DNA from: Myxococcales bacterium
Lineage (GTDB): Bacteria > Myxococcota > Polyangia > Fen-1088
Assembly (NCBI GenBank): GCA_003157315.1
Contig: PMJE01000409.1
Coordinates: 1 to 5,460, forward strand
Length of the DNA: 5,460 nt
Direction: 5' to 3'
Shown: one piece after another, positions 1-5,460 of the stretch
Numbering within the stretch: the first letter of the stretch is position 1
Layout of the letters: each line of letters opens with the position of its first letter
Translations under genes and position numbers: made by a program
Notes under the pieces: generated by a model
Database searches by the model: none
Seen by the model: the letters and a program-made list of their open reading frames with translations, nothing else
Told to the model about the DNA's origin: nothing

Positions 1-945
1 CGCGAGGGCAGCGTGGACGATCTGGAACATCCAGACAAGGTCCCCGACGACCCATTTGCCCGCGAAGCTGGGGAACGCGAATCCGGCGACGATGAGCCAG
101 TCCCAAGCCGGGGCAAGCGAGCGCCGCCCCACGCGGTGGCGGTCGATGGGGTTGTGCCGTCGATCCTGCTGGGCGAAGAGCTTTCCGCGCGTACCCTGCG
201 CGTCATTCGCGGCAGCCACGTCGATGTGGTTTGTCCGCTGTGCAAGATGGGTCCTTCGGGCCCCATGCCCGGCCTTAAGGTGTTTCGGGCGGCAGGACAT
301 TTCTACAGCGGGATGTATGAGTACGACTCCAAGCTAGCCTACGTGGCGCTGGACGAGGCACAGAAGTTCCTGGGTGCGCCGGGCGAGGTGACCGGGATCG
401 ACTTGCGCACCTTGGGTCCCGACGCCGCTCCAGGGGTCGCCGCCGCGGTCCAGGCCACCCTGGGTGATCGCTATGAGGTTCGCTCGTGGGAGGATCTCAA
501 CAAAGGGCTGTTCATGGCTCTGCGCCTGGAGAAGATTGCGATGTTCGTGGTGATGACTTTCATCGCGCTCGTGGCATCCTTTTCCATCATTTCCACCCTC
601 ATCATGATGGCCACCCAGAAAGCGCGCGAGGTCGCCATTCTCAAGGCCATGGGTGCCGGCGACGGCGCCATCCGGCGCGTGTTTATCGCCGAGGGCGTGT
701 ACATCGGCCTGCTCGGCCTGGCGGTTGGTGTTCCCGCCGGGGTTCTCGGGTGCAAGCTGATCGAGAAGTACGGCCTGCCCCTGCCCACCGATGTCTACTA
801 CATCAGCAAGCTTCCGGTGGTGATGCGTCCGGGCGAGATTCTGGTCCTGGCGGCCTCGGCCATGGCCCTATGTTGTCTGGCCACCGTGTATCCGGCGCTG
901 CTCGCATCACGTATGCGTCCCGTCGACGGACTGAGGTACGAGTGA
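1..945 (+). CDS. lolC: Lipoprotein-releasing ABC transporter permease, LolC/LolE family (5' partial)
   Basis: Inner-membrane subunit of the Lol transporter, which uses ATP hydrolysis by LolD to release outer-membrane lipoproteins from the inner membrane. The frame is open from base 1 through a GTG at 13, and the family is normally about 400 residues or more with an N-terminal membrane helix that is missing here, so the true start lies upstream. Visible, numbering from the codon at 13: an acidic, proline-rich stretch (about 1-40), the rest of the MacB-like periplasmic domain (about 45-165) with the family-like segment [15 protein letters not shown], then three membrane helices (about 177-199, 230-247, 275-297). 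The cytoplasmic segment after the first helix, [11 protein letters not shown], is the typical FtsX/LolC coupling motif. The stop overlaps the lolD start. LolC and LolE cannot be told apart from this fragment; many related bacteria have only one such protein. The CPLC motif at residues 74-77 is unusual. Confidence 0.9.
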   Translation, partial: REGSVDDLEHPDKVPDDPFAREAGERESGDDEPVPSRGKRAPPHAVAVDGVVPSILLGEELSARTLRVIRGSHVDVVCPLCKMGPSGPMPGLKVFRAAGHFYSGMYEYDSKLAYVALDEAQKFLGAPGEVTGIDLRTLGPDAAPGVAAAVQATLGDRYEVRSWEDLNKGLFMALRLEKIAMFVVMTFIALVASFSIISTLIMMATQKAREVAILKAMGAGDGAIRRVFIAEGVYIGLLGLAVGVPAGVLGCKLIEKYGLPLPTDVYYISKLPVVMRPGEILVLAASAMALCCLATVYPALLASRMRPVDGLRYE

Positions 946-1714
946 GCGCATTGACACCGCCCAAGCCGGTCGCTACGGTGCCAGTCCCGATGGCAAAAGC
1001 TGGCGCCGCACAAGCAAGGCCAGGCGCAGCCCCTGGCGGCGCGCGCGTGCTAGTGCGCGAGCTATGGAAGGTATTCGAGCACGGCGGTCGCTCGATCGAA
1101 GTCCTGCGCGGAATCAACCTCGACCTCCCGCCGGGGGCGCTGGTCTCGGTGGTGGGCGCCTCCGGGGTGGGCAAGTCGACCCTGATGCACCTGCTCGGCA
1201 CACTCGATGTTCCGACGTCGGGCCAAATCCTGTTTGACGGGGTAAACGTGACCGAAATGCCCCCGGCCAAGTTGGCCGCGTTTCGCAACCGCGAGATCGG
1301 TTTCGTATTCCAGTTCCACCATCTCTGCTGCCCGAGTTCACCGCGCTGGAAAATGCCATGATGCCCGGCCTTATCGCGCGCCGGCCACGCCCGGATTGCC
1401 GCGATCGCGCCGAGGCCATCTTGGCCGCGCGTGGGCCTCCAGGATCGCCTGCGCCACCGCCCCGGCGAGCTATCGGGCGGCGAGCAACAGCGGGTGGCAC
1501 TGGCGCGTGCTCTCTTTCTATCGCCGCGTTTGTTGCTCGGGGATGAGCCCACCGGCAACCTTGACACCAAGACCGGGCGCGCCATCCAAGACCTGTTCTT
1601 CGAGCTGAACCGCGAGTTGGGAATGACCCTGCTTCTCGTGACCCACAACGACGAACTGGCGGGCCGGGCCTTTCGCAAGCTGCGCATGGTCGACGGGCGC
1701 ATTCAGGAGGAAGG

Positions 1715-1718
<4 letters not shown>
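942..1718 (+). pseudogene. lolD: Lipoprotein-releasing ABC transporter ATPase LolD, frame broken by two compensating indels
   Basis: ATPase of the Lol lipoprotein-release transporter, cytoplasmic and docked on the LolC/E permease. The GTG at 942 overlaps the preceding stop (GTGA) and has GAGG at 933-936 upstream. The first frame gives Walker [10 protein letters not shown] and the Q-loop FVFQFHH, then runs into TGA at 1359-1361. Skipping two bases at about 1323-1324 gives [16 protein letters not shown], the expected LolD continuation; skipping one base at about 1430 returns to the original frame for VGLQDRL, signature LSGGEQQ, Walker B LLLGDEP, the D-loop and H-loop THND. The corrected product is 257 residues (127 + 35 + 95), against about 230 usual; the excess is a Pro/Ala-rich N-terminal leader of about 34 residues. 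All catalytic motifs survive, so I suspect a sequencing or assembly error in a functional gene. As written, no full-length product could be made. The family assignment is firm; the disruption's cause is inferred. Confidence 0.88.
1705..1710 (+). promoter_or_regulatory. Ribosome binding site of bamA (AGGAGG)
   Basis: A strong Shine-Dalgarno sequence, AGGAGG, lies four bases before the GTG at 1715 and inside the last codons of lolD. It supports the GTG as the bamA start and suggests that bamA is translated by ribosomes finishing lolD as well as by fresh initiation. Confidence 0.75.
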
Positions 1719-4195
<2,477 letters not shown>

Positions 4196-4312
4196 CGACG
4201 ATCCGTCAGCTCCTCACCTTGCGGACATCGCGTTGCTCAGCAACCTTCAACAGATTTCCGCAGTGGCCCTGACCCTTGCGGCGTGATATCCATGGGCCTT
4301 CTGGTGAACCAA
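4196..4312 (+). other. bamA-skp intergenic spacer with a small palindrome
   Basis: This 117-base gap is the only real break in the gene series. It holds an interrupted palindrome, GTTGCTCAGCAAC at 4232-4244, flanked by TGCGG (4220-4224) and CCGCA (4258-4262), which could pair as an outer stem. No T-run follows, so it does not look like a classical intrinsic terminator. CCTTGCGG occurs twice (4217-4224 and 4274-4281). I see no convincing -35/-10 pair. It may be a processing or attenuation element or simply spacer. Confidence 0.35.
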
Positions 4313-4885
4313 ATGAATACAAAATGCATTGTTCGTTCCACCCTAGTCGGATTCGTGATTGCTGCTGGCCTGATGCGGCCTGCGTTGGCCGAAGAGGTGA
4401 AGCTCGGCTACGTCGATCTGCGGCGTGCTCTCCATGAGACCGAGGACGGTCACAAGGCGGAGTCATCGCTGAAGAAGGTTTTTGATCAGAAGCAGAAGGA
4501 ACTCGACGAGCAGCAGGAAGATGTCAAGAAGGCCATAGAAGACCTCAACAAGAAGCGCACCCTGCTGCCAGCTGACACGGTTCGCCAGAAGGAGAGCGAG
4601 TTGCAGGAACGGGTGGCCAAAGTACAGCAGACCTACATGCGCCACCAACAGGACTTGGCCGCAAAGGAAGAGGAGGCCACCCGGCCCATCGTGGAACGCT
4701 TGCAGCGGATCATAGCCAAGATCGCTGCGGCCGAGAACTTCACCATGATTCTCGACAAGAACCAGGGGGTCGTGTTTGCCAAGCCTCATCTGGATCTGAC
4801 CAACGAGGTCATCCGGCGCTACAACGCAGGCGAGGAGAAGGGCGCCGCACCGGCTGCCAAGTCCGCACCCAGCAAGAAGAAGTAG
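4313..4885 (+). CDS. skp: Periplasmic chaperone Skp (OmpH family)
   Basis: Chaperone that binds unfolded outer-membrane proteins as they leave the Sec translocon and holds them soluble in the periplasm for BamA. I chose the ATG at 4313 because it gives a standard signal peptide: MNTKCIVR, a hydrophobic core (residues 9-21) and cleavage after ALA at 26. In-frame GTG 4283 and ATG 4292 would only lengthen the n-region. GGTGA at 4303-4307 is a possible weak ribosome site. The mature protein opens with [12 protein letters not shown], the typical Skp first strand, followed by a long charged heptad region (about 48-135) that should form the coiled-coil tentacles. The segment [15 protein letters not shown] returns to the trimer body, and [11 protein letters not shown] is the usual family ending. 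A Gly/Ala/Lys-rich tail ends in KKK. The 190 residues slightly exceed E. coli Skp (161) because of this tail. The position right after bamA is the conserved arrangement, though lpxD, often next, is absent. Confidence 0.92.
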   Translation: MNTKCIVRSTLVGFVIAAGLMRPALAEEVKLGYVDLRRALHETEDGHKAESSLKKVFDQKQKELDEQQEDVKKAIEDLNKKRTLLPADTVRQKESELQERVAKVQQTYMRHQQDLAAKEEEATRPIVERLQRIIAKIAAAENFTMILDKNQGVVFAKPHLDLTNEVIRRYNAGEEKGAAPAAKSAPSKKK

Positions 4886-4893
4886 CGGGGGCC

Positions 4894-5358
4894 ATGGAGC
4901 TCGATACCCGCGCCATCGAAGCCATCCTGCCGCACCGAGCGCCCTTTCTAATGATCGACCATGTCGAGCTGGTCGACGGGGATCGCATTGTCGCGCGCAA
5001 GACCGTGGCCGCGGATGAACCCTTTTTCCAGGGCCATTTTCCTGGCCACCCCATCATGCCCGGCGTGCTCATCGTCGAGGCCATGGCTCAGGCGGGGGCG
5101 GTGCTGGCGGCCCGCCAGACCTCTTTCGATCCGGCCCGCCAGGTGATGTACTTCATGGCCATCGACAAGGCCAAGTTTCGCAAGCCGGTGCTTCCCGGCG
5201 ACATTCTGAAGCTGGAAGTGGTTCCCCTGCGCAGGGGAACCGCCGTGTGGAAGATGCGTGCTCACGCGAGGGTCGGCGACGCTTTGGTCGCTGAGGCGGA
5301 GTTTCTAGTCGGCATCCGGCCCCGCACCGACGCGGCCAGCGCACCGGCCGCCAAATGA
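4894..5358 (+). CDS. fabZ: 3-hydroxyacyl-[acyl-carrier-protein] dehydratase FabZ
   Basis: Cytoplasmic hot-dog-fold enzyme that dehydrates (3R)-3-hydroxyacyl-ACP to trans-2-enoyl-ACP in type II fatty acid synthesis; it competes with LpxA/LpxD for hydroxyacyl-ACP and so affects the balance between phospholipid and lipid A. The 154-residue product has family landmarks in order: [11 protein letters not shown] (12-22), the active-site block [18 protein letters not shown] with catalytic His48, Glu62 in VEAMAQAG on the central helix, and [16 protein letters not shown] (95-110). The His-to-Glu spacing of 14 matches Pseudomonas FabZ (His49/Glu63). A FabA reading is unlikely: the catalytic acid is Glu rather than Asp and the length is that of FabZ. 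The start lies 8 bases after the skp stop with a G-run (4887-4891) as a probable ribosome site. The last roughly 12 residues form an Ala-rich tail beyond the fold. Codons 109-116 lie within a perfect 22-base palindrome. Confidence 0.97.
   Translation: MELDTRAIEAILPHRAPFLMIDHVELVDGDRIVARKTVAADEPFFQGHFPGHPIMPGVLIVEAMAQAGAVLAARQTSFDPARQVMYFMAIDKAKFRKPVLPGDILKLEVVPLRRGTAVWKMRAHARVGDALVAEAEFLVGIRPRTDAASAPAAK
5220..5241. repeat. Perfect 22-base palindrome inside fabZ
   Basis: The 11-base arm GGTTCCCCTGC is followed directly by its exact reverse complement GCAGGGGAACC. It covers the end of codon 109 through codon 116 of fabZ (V-V-P-L-R-R-G-T). It could form a GC-rich hairpin in the transcript or a two-fold symmetric protein site on DNA. 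No function can be assigned from one copy. Confidence 0.9.
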
Positions 5359-5460
5359 CTTTGTCGGACATGGGCCATCGGTGTGCCGTGAAGGTTGTCG
5401 GGAAATTCGGGGCCGCCCAGGATGGCCGGCTAGCGGATCGCGGGTCGTGTGGGCGAGGGC
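5355..5460 (+). CDS. Unrecognised ORF overlapping the fabZ stop, open at window end
   Basis: An ATG at 5355 overlaps the fabZ stop (ATGA), the same coupled style as the upstream genes, and the frame stays open to the window edge (35 codons). A second ATG at 5370 is in frame. The peptide begins [20 protein letters not shown]. In this operon type lpxA is the usual next gene, but this does not resemble an LpxA N-terminus with its left-handed-helix hexapeptides. The VKVVGKFGA stretch is faintly like the start of a Rossmann fold, which would fit the Gfo/Idh/MocA oxidoreductases found in some lipid A clusters, but this is speculation. There is no clear ribosome site. Thirty-five codons are too few to decide, and given the indels in lolD the frame here may not be reliable. 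Confidence 0.3.
   Translation, partial: MTLSDMGHRCAVKVVGKFGAAQDGRLADRGSCGRG

Noticed and set aside
486..941. Upstream in-frame extension of lolD into the permease gene
   Set aside because: The translation before 942 is Arg/Gly/His-rich and overlaps the clear LolC/E membrane domain in another frame. The GTG at 942 with GAGG upstream is the better start.
1317..1332. Programmed ribosomal frameshifting in lolD
   Set aside because: No heptameric slippery sequence or stimulatory structure is evident, LolD is not known to use recoding, and a second opposite shift would be needed about 100 bases later.
1358..1546. Separate small gene starting at the ATG at 1358
   Set aside because: Its first 24 residues are the displaced LolD segment; after about 1430 it becomes low-complexity while LolD continues in the original frame.
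803..1702. Long minus-strand open frame (299 codons) opposite lolC/lolD
   Set aside because: Arg/Pro/Ser-rich low-complexity translation opposite clear ABC motifs; an antisense by-product of high GC.
4196..4260. Intrinsic terminator after bamA
   Set aside because: The small palindrome has a short stem and is followed by CTTCAACAG, not a T-run.

Overview
This GC-rich window carries part of an outer-membrane biogenesis operon, with every recognisable gene on the + strand. The order is lolC/E-type permease (5' end cut off by the window), lolD, bamA, skp/ompH and fabZ, then a short ORF running off the right edge. Tight gene packing, GTG starts, high GC and the placement of lolCD directly ahead of bamA-skp-fabZ suggest a Gram-negative bacterium of the Myxococcota / former Deltaproteobacteria. 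That assignment is inferred from gene order and sequence style, not from a marker gene.

Region by region: 1-945 encodes the C-terminal part of the inner-membrane subunit of the lipoprotein-releasing ABC transporter. 942-1718 encodes its ATPase LolD, but the reading frame is broken by two indels that cancel (2 extra bases at about 1323-1324, 1 extra base at about 1430). If they are corrected, all ABC motifs are present in a 257-residue protein, so sequencing or assembly error is the simplest explanation. 1715-4195 is a full-length BamA with signal peptide, five POTRA domains and a barrel containing the VRGF motif. After a 117-base spacer comes a Skp-type periplasmic chaperone (4313-4885), then FabZ (4894-5358). 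An ORF overlapping the fabZ stop (ATGA) is open to the end of the window and has no recognisable product.

The genes share a theme. LolC/E and LolD extract lipoproteins from the inner membrane, including (in known systems) the lipoprotein partners of BamA. Skp escorts unfolded outer-membrane proteins across the periplasm, and BamA inserts them. FabZ makes acyl chains for phospholipid and for lipid A, the lipid that surrounds those proteins. lolC/E-lolD and lolD-bamA each overlap by GTGA, which suggests translational coupling.

This is mostly a conserved housekeeping region, and I see no novel defence, mobile or biosynthetic system. The points most worth a second look are the paired frameshifts in lolD, a perfect 22-base palindrome inside fabZ, the non-aromatic C-terminal residue and relocated cysteine pair of BamA, a CPLC motif in the LolC/E periplasmic domain, and the absence of lpxD between skp and fabZ.
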